NCBI GenBank assembly: GCA_014656495.1
Contig: BNCN01000005.1
Coordinates: 62,001-126,000 of the forward strand
DNA from: Comamonas sp. KCTC 72670
GTDB lineage: Bacteria > Myxococcota > Myxococcia > Myxococcales > Myxococcaceae
DNA: 64,000 nt
Direction: 5' to 3'
Under the pieces are notes generated by a model. That model searched no databases, was not told the origin of the DNA, and saw only the letters and a list, made by a program, of their open reading frames with translations. The position numbers were made by a program, and so were the translations under genes. Shown here one piece after another: positions 24,357 to 32,809 of this stretch (position 1 is its first letter; every line of letters starts with the position of its first letter).

Positions 24357-25032
24357 CCTTGCGCAGCTTGCCGGTGAGCTGCGTCATCGTGTCCTGACGG
24401 CAGGTCAGCGTGTGCTCGAGCGGGCTGAAGCCCCGGCGCGTGAGCTTCACCGCCACGGGCGCGCCCGCAAGGCAGTCCAGCGTCACCGTCAGCGGCGTGG
24501 TGCCCTCGTTCCGGCCATTCACCGACAGGGCCGCTCCTGGAGGCACGGTGTCGACCATGAGCACGCTGACGCCTTGCATGAACGCGTGCTGCGCGTGGAC
24601 CTCTCCCTCGCGGACCTCGACGGGCGTGTCGAGCTGCGGCGCGAGCGTCGTCTCGGGACGGGCCGCGGCCAGCTCCTCGGGCGTGGGCGGTGGCTCACCC
24701 GCGCGCTGGAGCGCCGGCAGCGCGAGGAGCCCCGCGGCCACCACGGCGAAGGCCCCGCCGCAGAGTCGGAGCGCGGCGGCCAGCGCGCTGGGCGGCGGGG
24801 GCGGCGGCGGGACGTTGAGGTTCCTGCGCCGGGGCGCCGCGTTGCCCTCCAGGGGCAGGTGCCGTCCCGGCGCGGTGCCCGCGTCGTCGTCGGGCGTGGC
24901 CGTGGAGGTCTGCTGCGCCTGGAGGTGGGCCAGCTCCTCGGTGCGCCCCATCAGGGACTGAGACCAGGTGTCGGGCTCGGAGGACGCGTCCCGCGTGGGG
25001 CGGCCGTGGCTGGGCGTGGGAGAAGTGCTCAC
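24334..25032 (-). CDS. PEGA-domain membrane protein
   Basis: 232 residues. The N-terminal ~70 residues are hydrophilic and disordered-looking, ending in a poly-Pro run before one membrane segment (LCGGAFAVVAAGLLALPAL). The C-terminal 70 residues form a PEGA domain (DTVPPGAALSVNGRNEGTTPLTV, then PVAVKLTRRGFSPLEHTL). PEGA domains typically face the periplasm. The gene is 25 bp downstream of the PulE-like ATPase gene on the same strand, so the pair may form an envelope machine; relatives elsewhere are fused to kinases. Confidence 0.72.
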   Translation of the reverse strand: MSTSPTPSHGRPTRDASSEPDTWSQSLMGRTEELAHLQAQQTSTATPDDDAGTAPGRHLPLEGNAAPRRRNLNVPPPPPPPSALAAALRLCGGAFAVVAAGLLALPALQRAGEPPPTPEELAAARPETTLAPQLDTPVEVREGEVHAQHAFMQGVSVLMVDTVPPGAALSVNGRNEGTTPLTVTLDCLAGAPVAVKLTRRGFSPLEHTLTCRQDTMTQLTGKLRKARGGAKP

Positions 25033-25057
25033 GTTGGGGTGCTCCCTCGAAATGCGT

Positions 25058-26593
25058 TCATCCGCCCACCACCCGGAAGACTTCGCGCAGGGACGTGTCG
25101 CCCGCGCGCGCGCGTTCGACGCCCGCGGCCAGCAAGGGCACCATGCCCTCCTGGACGGCGATCTCCTGGACGCGGGAGCTGGGCACCTTGGCGTTGATGG
25201 CGTCGCGGATGTTCTGGGAGATGACGAGCATCTCGTAGATGGCGGTGCGGCCCAGGTAGCCGCTGCCCTCGCAGCGCTCGCAGCCCACGGGGCCGAAGAA
25301 GTTGCCCCGGGCGAGTCCCGCGGCGTCCAACCGCACCGCCTCTTCCGGCGTGAGCGGCTGGGGGGCCCGGCAGTGGGGGCACAGGCTGCGCACCAGCCGC
25401 TGGGACAGCGTGGCGGCGGTGGCGGACGCGAGCAGGAAGGGCTCCACGCCCATGTCGATGAGGCGGTTGAAGGCGCCCGCGGCCGAGTTCGCGTGGATGG
25501 TGCTCAGCAGCAAGTGGCCGCTGAGGCCCGCCTGGATGGCCGTGCGGGCCGTCTCCGAGTCGCGAATCTCGCCCACCATGATGACGTTGGGGTCCTGCCG
25601 GAGCACCGCGCGCAGGCCCTGCGCGAAGGTGAAGCCCTGCGCGGCGTTGACCTGCGTCTGGGCGAAGAGGGGGACGTCGAACTCGATGGGGTCTTCGATG
25701 GTGGCGATGCGCGTGAGCTCGCCCCGCGACTGCTGGATGTGGCCCAGCGAGGCATACAGCGACGTCGTCTTGCCGCTGCCGGTGGCGCCCGCCACCAGGA
25801 TGAGGCCCTGGGGCAGCGCGAGGCGCTCCTGGAACTTCGTGAGCAGCGCCTCGGGGAAGCCGAGCGCCGCCAGCTGGGGCAGCCGCACGCCGGTGCGCGC
25901 GATGCGCAGCGCCACCGCCGCGCCGTGGTTGGTGGGGAGGATGGAGACGCGGATGTCCGCGGGGCCTTCATCCGTGGACAGGGGGAAGTGCCCGTCCAGC
26001 GGCTTGTCGAGGTCGTAGAGCGGCAGCTTGGCGAGCACCTTCACGCGGTTGATGAGCCGCGAATGGTGTTCGCGCGGGAAGAAGAGCACTTCCTCCAGGA
26101 CGCCGTGCATGCGGAAGGCGATGCGGGTGCCCGCCTCCAGCGGATGGATGTGCACGTCGCTGGCGCCCAGCCGGATGGCGCCGTCCATCAACTGCCCCAT
26201 GAAGCCGATGATGTCCGGGTCGGGCTTCGCGGCGATGCGGCGCAGCCGCTGGCCCAGCTCCGTCAGCAAGGTCCGGACGGCGGTGGCCGTGTCGTGGGTG
26301 AGCACCTCCAGCGGAGACATGCTCGGGCCCTTGGCCAGCGGCTTGACCTTGGGCTCCCGGTGCCGCGCGCGGCGGGCCGCCACGCCGGAGACGTAGCTGA
26401 AGCCGAAGGCCAGGGCCACGCTCGCGGCGAAGAGGGGGGACATCACGTCGCGCAGGTAGTGGCCCCCGGCCTCGAGGGCCGGGCCGGCGCCGAGCGAGGC
26501 GTGCCGGTACACCCACACACCGGCACCTCCCACCACGGCGAGGACCGCCAGGGTCCACAGCAGGTTGGCGGCTCGATTCATCAGCGGGGTCAT
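25058..26593 (-). CDS. GspE/PulE-family secretion ATPase with N-terminal membrane anchor
   Basis: 511 residues. The C-terminal 380 residues are a complete type II/IV secretion ATPase: GASDVHIHP (PulE N-domain signature), Walker A GATGSGKTTSLY, Asp box TRIATIEDPIEF, Walker B VIMVGEIRDSETA and His box STIHANSAAG, plus the zinc tetracysteine CPHC...CERC of PulE/PilB. The usual N-terminal MshEN domain is missing; instead there are two membrane segments (LLWTLAVLAVVGGAGVWVY and MSPLFAASVALAFGFSYV). It should power assembly or retraction of a pilus-like fibre, but no pilin, GspF or prepilin peptidase gene is nearby. ATG 26593 chosen as the first start with a hydrophobic N-terminus. Confidence 0.85.
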   Translation of the reverse strand: MTPLMNRAANLLWTLAVLAVVGGAGVWVYRHASLGAGPALEAGGHYLRDVMSPLFAASVALAFGFSYVSGVAARRARHREPKVKPLAKGPSMSPLEVLTHDTATAVRTLLTELGQRLRRIAAKPDPDIIGFMGQLMDGAIRLGASDVHIHPLEAGTRIAFRMHGVLEEVLFFPREHHSRLINRVKVLAKLPLYDLDKPLDGHFPLSTDEGPADIRVSILPTNHGAAVALRIARTGVRLPQLAALGFPEALLTKFQERLALPQGLILVAGATGSGKTTSLYASLGHIQQSRGELTRIATIEDPIEFDVPLFAQTQVNAAQGFTFAQGLRAVLRQDPNVIMVGEIRDSETARTAIQAGLSGHLLLSTIHANSAAGAFNRLIDMGVEPFLLASATAATLSQRLVRSLCPHCRAPQPLTPEEAVRLDAAGLARGNFFGPVGCERCEGSGYLGRTAIYEMLVISQNIRDAINAKVPSSRVQEIAVQEGMVPLLAAGVERARAGDTSLREVFRVVGG

Positions 26594-26700
26594 GTGAGGT
26601 CAAAGACTATCATCCCGGGCGAGGTCCCTCCAATGCGGCCCGAGTCAGGGGGCAGGTGCGGTGGGCGCATCCTGACCCCCTGGGAACCCCCGAGGCCGGC

Positions 26701-27000
26701 TCAGCTCTCGACTTCGGTCGAGGCCTTGTCGGTGTCCTGCTGTGCGTCACACGCCGTGGAGGCTTCGTCGGACGACTTCTGCGTGTCCGCGGACGCCCGC
26801 GGGTCGCTCTTGGCGCAGTTGCCGACGCACGACATGCCCGCGGTGCCGCAGCGGGAGCGCTCGCCCAAATCCTGGCACGGCGTGTTGCACGGCGACGAGC
26901 ACGTGCAGATCTCGGCACAGGACTGGGCCTGGGCGCCGGGCGCGAAGGAGAGCGTGAAGAGGAAGGCGGCACCCGCGAAGAACTTCGTCAGTAGGGTCAT
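26701..27000 (-). CDS. Small secreted Cys-rich protein
   Basis: 99 residues. Signal peptide (MTLLTKFFAGAAFLFTLSFAPGAQA, cleavage after AQA) followed by an eight-plus-Cys core (CAEICTCSSPCNTPCQDLGERSRCG, CVGNC) and an acidic Asp/Ser/Thr/Lys tail that is likely disordered. The Cys spacing suggests a disulfide-stapled mini-domain like defensin, Kazal-type or metal-binding peptides, but I do not recognise a family. It is downstream of, and on the same strand as, an XRE regulator with a hairpin in the 91-bp gap. Export to the periplasm or medium is likely. Confidence 0.72.
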   Translation of the reverse strand: MTLLTKFFAGAAFLFTLSFAPGAQAQSCAEICTCSSPCNTPCQDLGERSRCGTAGMSCVGNCAKSDPRASADTQKSSDEASTACDAQQDTDKASTEVES

Positions 27001-27025
27001 GATGATTCCTGTGAGGGACAGCCAC

Positions 27026-27050
27026 GTCGCGGCCCTTCATGAGCCGCGAC
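27026..27050 (-). terminator. Hairpin between XRE gene and Cys-rich gene
   Basis: Arms GTCGCGGC (27026-27033) and GCCGCGAC (27043-27050) pair perfectly with a 9-base loop. It lies 42 bp past the XRE stop and 26 bp before the Cys-rich gene start on the transcribed strand, so it may terminate the XRE transcript or be a 5' leader hairpin. Confidence 0.45.
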
Positions 27051-27091
27051 GCCGGGTGTACCGGCCACAGGGTGATGAAGGCGTGACGCGC

Positions 27092-27445
27092 TCAGCGCTC
27101 CTCGAACATCGCCTGGATGACGCGCCAGGCGAGCTCCACCTCCCGCCCCGAGCGCAGCGACAGGAAGTCGCAGATCTCCGCCACGGCGTTGGAGCGCTCT
27201 CGCTCGAAGCCCTGGAAGAGCGTCTTCAAGGAGACGTCGAGCCCCTTGGAGAGCTTTCCGAGCGTGTCGAGGGACGGAGAGAAGGAACCCCGCTCGATGC
27301 GCCGGATGGCATCGACAGACAAGTCGCTGCGTTCGGCAAGTGACTCCTGGGTGAGTTCCCGGGCCGTCCGGAGCTTGCGCACGTGGTCGCCGAACCGGCG
27401 ATGCAGGCGCGTCCAGTTGGCGACCCTGTTGTTCCGTTTCTCCAT
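27092..27445 (-). CDS. XRE-family transcriptional regulator
   Basis: 117 residues from ATG 27445. An N-terminal helix-turn-helix of the Xre/lambda cI type (LRTARELTQESLAERSDLSVDAIRRIERGSFSPSLDTLGKLSKGLD, residues ~25-70) followed by a short helical tail (SNAVAEICDFLSLRSGREVELAWRVI). No effector domain, so regulation is by dimerisation or partner binding. It may control the small Cys-rich secreted protein that follows it, or the divergent SGNH lipoprotein across a 234-bp gap. The intergenic region next to its start is locally AT-rich (around 27446-27465). Confidence 0.85.
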   Translation of the reverse strand: MEKRNNRVANWTRLHRRFGDHVRKLRTARELTQESLAERSDLSVDAIRRIERGSFSPSLDTLGKLSKGLDVSLKTLFQGFERERSNAVAEICDFLSLRSGREVELAWRVIQAMFEER

Positions 27446-27679
27446 ATGAGGGAGCGGATAATTTGGGGCATCCCGGTCGCAAGTGAAGGGAGGATGTTCG
27501 TGGCTTGACCCTGCATTTGCGCCGGGCCGTTTCTCCCACAACTTCCAATGACACAGAGGCACCACTTCGCGTTGGCCAGGAACGCGGAGTGCGGGTGTGG
27601 CGGACGCCCCTCCAGCAGGCGGGGAGACGGCGGACGGGAACATGCGCGTCCAGGGGCTTTCGTCTACGCTGGCACCTAC

Positions 27680-29104
27680 ATGACGCATCTGGAAGTCGGG
27701 CGGGGTGCTGGCCGGCGGACCTGGTTCCCGGTCCTGCTCGGTGGGCTGCTGACCGCCTGTGACATCGGGTCCCCGCCGCGCGCCGTCACCCCCACGGCCC
27801 CCCCCGTGGAAGCCCCCGCACCGAAGCCGGCCCCCGAGCCCGCGGTCCGCCGGGTGATGCCGGCCCGTCCCGATCGCATCGGGGCCGTGCAAACCCAGGC
27901 CGAGAAGCTGGGCGCACCCGGAGGCCGGGTCGAGGACCCGTGCGTGGTGCCCGCGGGCAGTGGCTGCGCGCGCACGGCGTTGGCGCCCTTCTTCACGGCG
28001 CTGGATGCGCTGGCCTCGGGCACCGCGTCCCGCCCCGTGGTCATCGAGGCGTTCGGAAACTCGTTGATCGCCGGCGATCGCATCGTGGATGTGCTCCGCG
28101 ACGACCTGTCCACGGCCTTCGGGAGCGCGGGGCGGGGCGTGTTGCTGGTGGACCGCATGGCGCCCTATGGCGGGCGGGGCCGCACCAGCGCGAGCGCCAG
28201 CGGGTGGCAGCCCCGCACGCTGGGCGAGCTGCGCGCGCCGCCCCATCCGTTTGGCATCACCGGCGTGTATCACGTGGCCACCCACGCGAAGGCGCGCAGC
28301 CGCTTCAAGCTGGAGGGCGAGGCGCGCGGCACCTTGTGGTGGCTGGACGTCCCCGGCGGCGGCGCGCTCACGGTGATGAGCGAGGGCGAAGTGCTCGCGC
28401 GGACCGAGCCCGCGGGTGACGGCGCGTCACGCGCCACGGCCTTCACGTTGCCCGAAGGGGCCCGGACGCTGGACGTGGTGGCCGAGGGCCCGGGCGCGGT
28501 GGTGCAGGGCGTCGTGTTGCAGCACGCGCGGCCCGGCATCGTCCTGGACACGCTGGGCGTGCCGTCCTCGGACGCGGGGCTCTATGGGCGCGTCGACGGC
28601 GCGGCGCTCACGTCCCAGGTCGCCGAGCGCGCGCCGCGGCTGCTGGTCTTCTTCCTGGGGGGCAACGAATCCAAGCGCATCGAGTGGAAGCGGCTGGACA
28701 TGGAGAAGCTGCGCACGGACCTGAGCACGTTGCTGCGCCGCATGCGGGCCGCGGCGCCGGAGAGCGCGTGTCTGCTGGTGGGGCCCATGGACGCGGTGCG
28801 CGGCCCCGGCGCGAAGGCCCAGTCGCTGACGCAGCGGCCCTCGCTGGAGGCCGTCAACGCGGCGGAGCGGGAGGTCGCGCTCGCCGAAGGGTGTGCCTTC
28901 TTCGACTTCTACGCCGCCATGGGTGGAAAGGGGTCCCTGGTGCGCTTCCATGAGGCGGGGTTCATGCACGACGACCTGGTGCACCCGCGTGGCGCGGGGC
29001 TGGACGTCCTGGGGCACCTGGTCACCGATGCGCTGCTGCGCGCCTATGTGGAGACGCCACCGGCCGCTTCCCCGATTGCCGCCAGCGTGGAGGTGACACC
29101 ATGA
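27680..29104 (+). CDS. SGNH/GDSL-like hydrolase lipoprotein
   Basis: 474 residues from ATG 27680, giving a lipoprotein signal (TWFPVLLGGLLTAC) followed by a Pro/Ala linker. SGNH blocks are visible: block I EAFGNSLIAGDRI (Ser), block III-like VFFLGGNESK, and block V DDLVHPRGAG (Asp..His). It is thus likely an esterase, deacetylase or O-acetyltransferase of envelope glycans. A beta-rich insert (about 230-310) separates blocks I and III, as in two-domain peptidoglycan or alginate acetyl-handling enzymes. The frame extends upstream to 27548 without a signal. Stop overlaps the ATG of the serine hydrolase gene (ATGA), suggesting coupled function. Confidence 0.78.
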   Translation: MTHLEVGRGAGRRTWFPVLLGGLLTACDIGSPPRAVTPTAPPVEAPAPKPAPEPAVRRVMPARPDRIGAVQTQAEKLGAPGGRVEDPCVVPAGSGCARTALAPFFTALDALASGTASRPVVIEAFGNSLIAGDRIVDVLRDDLSTAFGSAGRGVLLVDRMAPYGGRGRTSASASGWQPRTLGELRAPPHPFGITGVYHVATHAKARSRFKLEGEARGTLWWLDVPGGGALTVMSEGEVLARTEPAGDGASRATAFTLPEGARTLDVVAEGPGAVVQGVVLQHARPGIVLDTLGVPSSDAGLYGRVDGAALTSQVAERAPRLLVFFLGGNESKRIEWKRLDMEKLRTDLSTLLRRMRAAAPESACLLVGPMDAVRGPGAKAQSLTQRPSLEAVNAAEREVALAEGCAFFDFYAAMGGKGSLVRFHEAGFMHDDLVHPRGAGLDVLGHLVTDALLRAYVETPPAASPIAASVEVTP

Positions 29105-31347
29105 GTGCAGGTTGGGTGAAGTTCAGCGCCGTGGCGCTGCTGTGGCTCTCGGGCCCCTCGGCCTGGGCCGCCGCGCCTCGCGCCACCGCGCCGCGCCCCG
29201 CCGCGCTGGAGATGGCGTGCGAGCCCGGCCCCGGCGACGACGAGGCCGCGCCGCGTGCGTTTCCCGACGAGGTGCGCGCCGCGCTGGACTCGATTGTCCG
29301 CGCCGAGCTGTCCCAGGGGCCTGTCGCGGGCCTGTCCGTGGGTGTCACGCGGGGGGCGTATCGCTGGGTGTGTGCCTATGGCCATCGGGATGTGGCTCGC
29401 CGCCTCCCCGCGACGCCGCGCACCACGTACCGCATGGCGTCCGTCACCAAGTCCTTCACCGCGGTGGCGGTGCTCCAACTGGTGGAGCAAGGGAAGCTGG
29501 ACCTGGACGCGAACGTCACCACGCTGGTGCCGGCGTATCCCGTCAAGCAGTGGCCCGTCACCGTGCGGGACTTGCTGGGGCACCTGAGCGGAGTGCCCAC
29601 CTACGACGGGCCCGCCGCCACCCGCAACCTCAAGGCGATGAACTCCGCGGAGGCCATCGCCGTCTTCGCGAGCAAGCCGCTCGTCTTCGAGCCGCGCACC
29701 CGCTACCTGTACACGACGTGGGGCTTCAACCTGCTGGGCGGGGTGGTGGAGACCGCGTCCGGCCAGTCCTACCGGGACTACCTGCGCGAGCACATCTTCA
29801 AGCCTGCGGACATGCCGCTCGCCGACCTGGACATCCTGGCCACGCGTGACGAGCACCACGCCAAGGGCTACCGGGTGGTGGGCGGAAAGCTGAAGCCCTC
29901 GCGTCATCTGGACGTGACGAGCCGCTTCGCGGGCGGCGGGACGCGCGCCACGGTGGGAGACATGCTGGGCTTCGGCCGGGCCGTGCTGGCGCACACGTTG
30001 GTGTCTCGCGAGACGATGGGGCGGATGCAGACCTCCATGTCCACCACCGACGGGCGCCTCACCGACTACGGCATGGGCTTCGCCGTCTACCCGGTGCGGG
30101 GGCACTACGTGGTGGCCCACGCGGGAGGGCAGCCCGAGACGAGCACGATGTTGATGATGCTCCCCGCCGAGGACACGGTCATCGCGCTGGCGACCAACGT
30201 GGAGGGCGAGGCCCGGCGCATGCGCCGGCTCACCACCCGGCTGATGGAGCAGTTGGTGGATGACGCCATCACCCGCCGCGACGCCTATGTCTCCGACCCG
30301 GTGGACGCGGTGCTGCACGAAGGGCTGAGCCGCGTCGCCAGCTATGGCCTGTCCTACCACCAGTGGGCCACGCGCGGTCCGGGCTCGCTGCCCGAGGTGG
30401 CGGACCTGCCGGGGGCCTTCGCGAGTGTCTCCGCGACGCTGAACCGGAAGGAGCTGGGCCGGGATGCACGCGCGGCGCTGGAGCGCGTCCGCGGCGGACA
30501 CGAGCCCCGCGCGGGCGCCGCCTTCATCCACGTGGGCGCGCACATGGCGCGCACGCTGGAGAAGCTCCACGGCGCGGAGCGCCTGAGCGCCTATTCCGCC
30601 GAGGGGCCGCTGGCCTTCTTCGCGGACTACCTGGCCGCGTGTGGCGCGGAGAAGGTCCCCAGCGCGGAGTGCTTCGGCGAGCAACTGCGCGGGGATGTGC
30701 TCCGGCTGTCCGCGGCCTGGAAGCGCGCGCAGCTGGCGCCCCTGGAGCGCGTGCGCCTGGACGAGGAGAAGAACCCGGAGGCGCACTGGGCCGCGCTGCG
30801 CAAGTCGGTGGCCGCGTCGCCGGGCCTCCACCCGGATTACTCCGACGAGCTGCTGCGCATCGCGGATGGCTTCGCGTGGCGCAAGCAGCAGGCGCTCCGC
30901 CGGCGCTGGTTGGAGCGCGCCGTGGAGCTGCAGCCCCGGGGCCTGGATGCGCGCTGGGCGCTGTCCGAGGCGCTGCTGACGGCGAACCCGGAGGAGGCGG
31001 TGCTGCCGCACCTGCGCGAGGCGGTGGCCACGCCGCAGGGCGCCCTGGCGCTTTCACCGAGGAGCTTCTTGAAGCGCCTGGCGAACGTGGAGTCCGCCAC
31101 GGTGGCCGCGGGGCTGCTCCGCGCGGGGGTGCTCCTGCATCCGGACGCGCCAGAGCTCTGGGATGCCCTGGCGAAGCGGGAGAAGGCCCTGGGCCGGAAG
31201 GCCGCGGCGAGCACGGCGCAGCGCGAGGCCGAGCGCGCGCGGGCGGCCCCCAAGCCGGTGGCGGCGCCCGCCGCGCCGGTCAGTGACACGCCGGGCGGCG
31301 TCGGAGCGGTGCCGGACGACCACGGGCTGGTGCCCGCGGGGAAGTGA
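29101..31347 (+). CDS. Exported serine hydrolase (class C beta-lactamase/PBP4 fold) with C-terminal repeat domain
   Basis: 748 residues. Signal peptide at the N-terminus (ALLWLSGPSAWA). The beta-lactamase-like domain (about 55-390) has catalytic S114-x-x-K117 (SVTK), a YTTWGFN region at the Y-x-N position, and HAGG near residue 340 as the third motif (HxG). The family covers D-alanyl-D-alanine carboxypeptidases, esterases and beta-lactamases, so substrate is open. The ~350-residue C-terminal region is helical with TPR-like units (WLERAVELQPRGLDARWALSEALL, LLRAGVLLHPDAPELWDALAK) and an Ala/Pro tail. Its ATG overlaps the stop of the SGNH lipoprotein gene, so both likely act on the cell envelope. 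Confidence 0.85.
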   Translation: MSAGWVKFSAVALLWLSGPSAWAAAPRATAPRPAALEMACEPGPGDDEAAPRAFPDEVRAALDSIVRAELSQGPVAGLSVGVTRGAYRWVCAYGHRDVARRLPATPRTTYRMASVTKSFTAVAVLQLVEQGKLDLDANVTTLVPAYPVKQWPVTVRDLLGHLSGVPTYDGPAATRNLKAMNSAEAIAVFASKPLVFEPRTRYLYTTWGFNLLGGVVETASGQSYRDYLREHIFKPADMPLADLDILATRDEHHAKGYRVVGGKLKPSRHLDVTSRFAGGGTRATVGDMLGFGRAVLAHTLVSRETMGRMQTSMSTTDGRLTDYGMGFAVYPVRGHYVVAHAGGQPETSTMLMMLPAEDTVIALATNVEGEARRMRRLTTRLMEQLVDDAITRRDAYVSDPVDAVLHEGLSRVASYGLSYHQWATRGPGSLPEVADLPGAFASVSATLNRKELGRDARAALERVRGGHEPRAGAAFIHVGAHMARTLEKLHGAERLSAYSAEGPLAFFADYLAACGAEKVPSAECFGEQLRGDVLRLSAAWKRAQLAPLERVRLDEEKNPEAHWAALRKSVAASPGLHPDYSDELLRIADGFAWRKQQALRRRWLERAVELQPRGLDARWALSEALLTANPEEAVLPHLREAVATPQGALALSPRSFLKRLANVESATVAAGLLRAGVLLHPDAPELWDALAKREKALGRKAAASTAQREAERARAAPKPVAAPAAPVSDTPGGVGAVPDDHGLVPAGK

Positions 31348-31376
31348 GCGGGGGCGCCGTTTCCGCTCAGCCCCGC
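31348..31376. terminator. Convergent-junction hairpin
   Basis: GCGGGG (31348-31353) pairs with CCCCGC (31371-31376). It bridges the serine hydrolase stop and the convergent TonB-like gene stop. The stem is short (6 bp) and there is no U-tract. Confidence 0.35.
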
Positions 31377-31816
31377 GGACGCGGCGTCAGCTTGCCTGTC
31401 ACGGTGCAGGTCACCGCGTTGGGCTGACCCTTGTACATGGCGGGCTTGAAGCGCCACTGCTTGATGCGCTCGCGGTTCTTGGCGTCCAGGCCCACCGCGG
31501 GCTGGAACATCATGCAGCGCGTGGCCTTCCCATCGAGCTTGAACGTGCACCGCAACGTGTAGGTGGTCTGGTCCTCGTCGAGGTGGGCGAGCAGGGAAGG
31601 GTCGAAATCGAGGTCCTCGCCGCTGATTCGCTCGGGGCGCATCGGCGGATGGCCGCAGGGGATGGGCGAGTCGCGGTCCCTGTTCTTCTCGAACGCCTCC
31701 ATGTTGCGCTGGAGCTCGGCTTCGAAGGCGGCCTTGTCCTGCGCCGGTGCCGCTGGCTCGGCGGCCAGGACTGGCGCGGACAGCAGGATGACGGAGGCGA
31801 GGGCAGGCAGGTTCAT
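31367..31816 (-). CDS. Exported protein with TonB-C-terminal-like domain
   Basis: 149 residues from ATG 31816. Signal peptide (LASVILLSAPVLA). The C-terminal ~70 residues resemble the TonB C-terminal fold used in energy-transducer and secretin-linked proteins: TLRCTFKLDGKATRCMMFQPAVGL..IKQWRFKPAMYKGQPNAVTCTVTGKL, with the WRFKPA motif typical of TonB/TolA repeats. It lacks the N-terminal TM anchor of true TonB, so it is a soluble periplasmic relative. Three Cys (C in CTFKL, CMMF, CTVTG) could form disulfides. Role unknown. Confidence 0.72.
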   Translation of the reverse strand: MNLPALASVILLSAPVLAAEPAAPAQDKAAFEAELQRNMEAFEKNRDRDSPIPCGHPPMRPERISGEDLDFDPSLLAHLDEDQTTYTLRCTFKLDGKATRCMMFQPAVGLDAKNRERIKQWRFKPAMYKGQPNAVTCTVTGKLTPRPRG

Positions 31817-31908
31817 GGCCTGTCCTTGTAAGCGACCTGCGCGGCGCACGAAAACGAAATGGAAGCTCCGGTCTCCCCGAGGGGACTCATGCGAGGATGG
31901 CGGCACGT

Positions 31909-32790
31909 ATGAGCATTCCCTGTCCCGGTTGTCAGGCCCTCGTCGTCCCCGGCGCGGAGCGCTGTGCCTGGTGTGGCAACTCACTCGTGATGGAGGCCAC
32001 GCCGGGCTCCGACGACCCCGTGTGCGCGGTCCACCCGGAGCTGCGCAGCCTGCACGCGTGTGCCCGGTGTGGGAGCTTCGCGTGCGCGAAGTGCCTGCGG
32101 AAGGGGGGCCGGGACGAGCCCCTGTGCGCTGCGTGCCATGAGCGCGTGCCCTCGGGTGCCCTGCCGTGGGACCGGCGCTCCGAGCTGGGGACGCTGAAGG
32201 CGTTCTGGCAGACGTGTCTGGCGGTGATGTTCCGACCGACGGCCACCCTCGAGGGCGCGCGGCCGGATGGCTCGGTGGGCAGCTCGCTGGGGTTCGCGGC
32301 GCTGAGCTACTTCGTGGGCTACTGCACCACGATTCTCGTCTACATGTCCTTCGCGCTCCTCATCCCCCGGGAGCTGGCGGAGGCCGACAACATCAATCCG
32401 GACAAGATGCGCCTGCTGTGGATGGGGTTGATGGGGGTGAGCCTCGTGGTGGCGCCCGTCATGGGCCTGGCCACCACCCTGGTGAACTCGGCCCTGGACC
32501 ACGTCGTGTTCCGGCTGGAGCGCACCGGACAGCCCTTCTCCGTCACGCTGAGGGCCAACGCCCTGTCCCTGTCCCCGTTCCTGCTGGGCCTGATTCCCCT
32601 CTGTGGCGCGTACATCTCGCCCCTCTGGTCCCTGGGCCTGCGCATCTCCGCGTACCGGGCCCTGCACCGCACGGGCTGGGGAATCGCGACGGTGGGCGCG
32701 CTGGCGGTGCCGCTGCTGAGCTGCGGTCTGGCCTTCGGCCTCTACGCGCTGATGCTCGTCGTGGGCCTGGGCCTGGGGGGCGGCCGGTAG
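31909..32790 (+). CDS. Membrane protein with zinc ribbon and B-box-like N-terminus (YIP1-like)
   Basis: 293 residues from ATG 31909 (31897 is possible). N-terminal zinc ribbon (CPGCQALVVPGAERCAWCGN), then a B-box-like array (CAVHPELRSLHACARCGSFACAKCL..CAACHE) related to the small protein at 20152. From ~90 on there are about five membrane segments (LGFAALSYFVGYCTTILVYMSF, MGLMGVSLVVAPVMGLATTLV, FLLGLIPLCGAYISPLW, IATVGALAVPLLSCGLAFGLYALM), matching the Yip1/DUF-type four- to five-helix domain. It likely organises membrane proteins, with the zinc domains facing the cytoplasm. Family function not defined. Confidence 0.75.
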   Translation: MSIPCPGCQALVVPGAERCAWCGNSLVMEATPGSDDPVCAVHPELRSLHACARCGSFACAKCLRKGGRDEPLCAACHERVPSGALPWDRRSELGTLKAFWQTCLAVMFRPTATLEGARPDGSVGSSLGFAALSYFVGYCTTILVYMSFALLIPRELAEADNINPDKMRLLWMGLMGVSLVVAPVMGLATTLVNSALDHVVFRLERTGQPFSVTLRANALSLSPFLLGLIPLCGAYISPLWSLGLRISAYRALHRTGWGIATVGALAVPLLSCGLAFGLYALMLVVGLGLGGGR

Positions 32791-32809
32791 CGCGCCCCTT
32801 GGGCGCTAC
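32787..32809. terminator. Convergent-junction hairpin containing both stop codons
   Basis: Arms GTAGCGC (32787-32793) and GCGCTAC (32803-32809) pair perfectly; inner bases extend the stem with a one-base bulge. The TAG stop of the plus-strand gene and the TAG stop of the minus-strand gene both lie within the arms. No U-tract. Confidence 0.6.

Noticed and set aside
29044-31011. A 655-codon minus-strand open frame
   Set aside because: Antisense to the serine hydrolase gene, which has clear family motifs.
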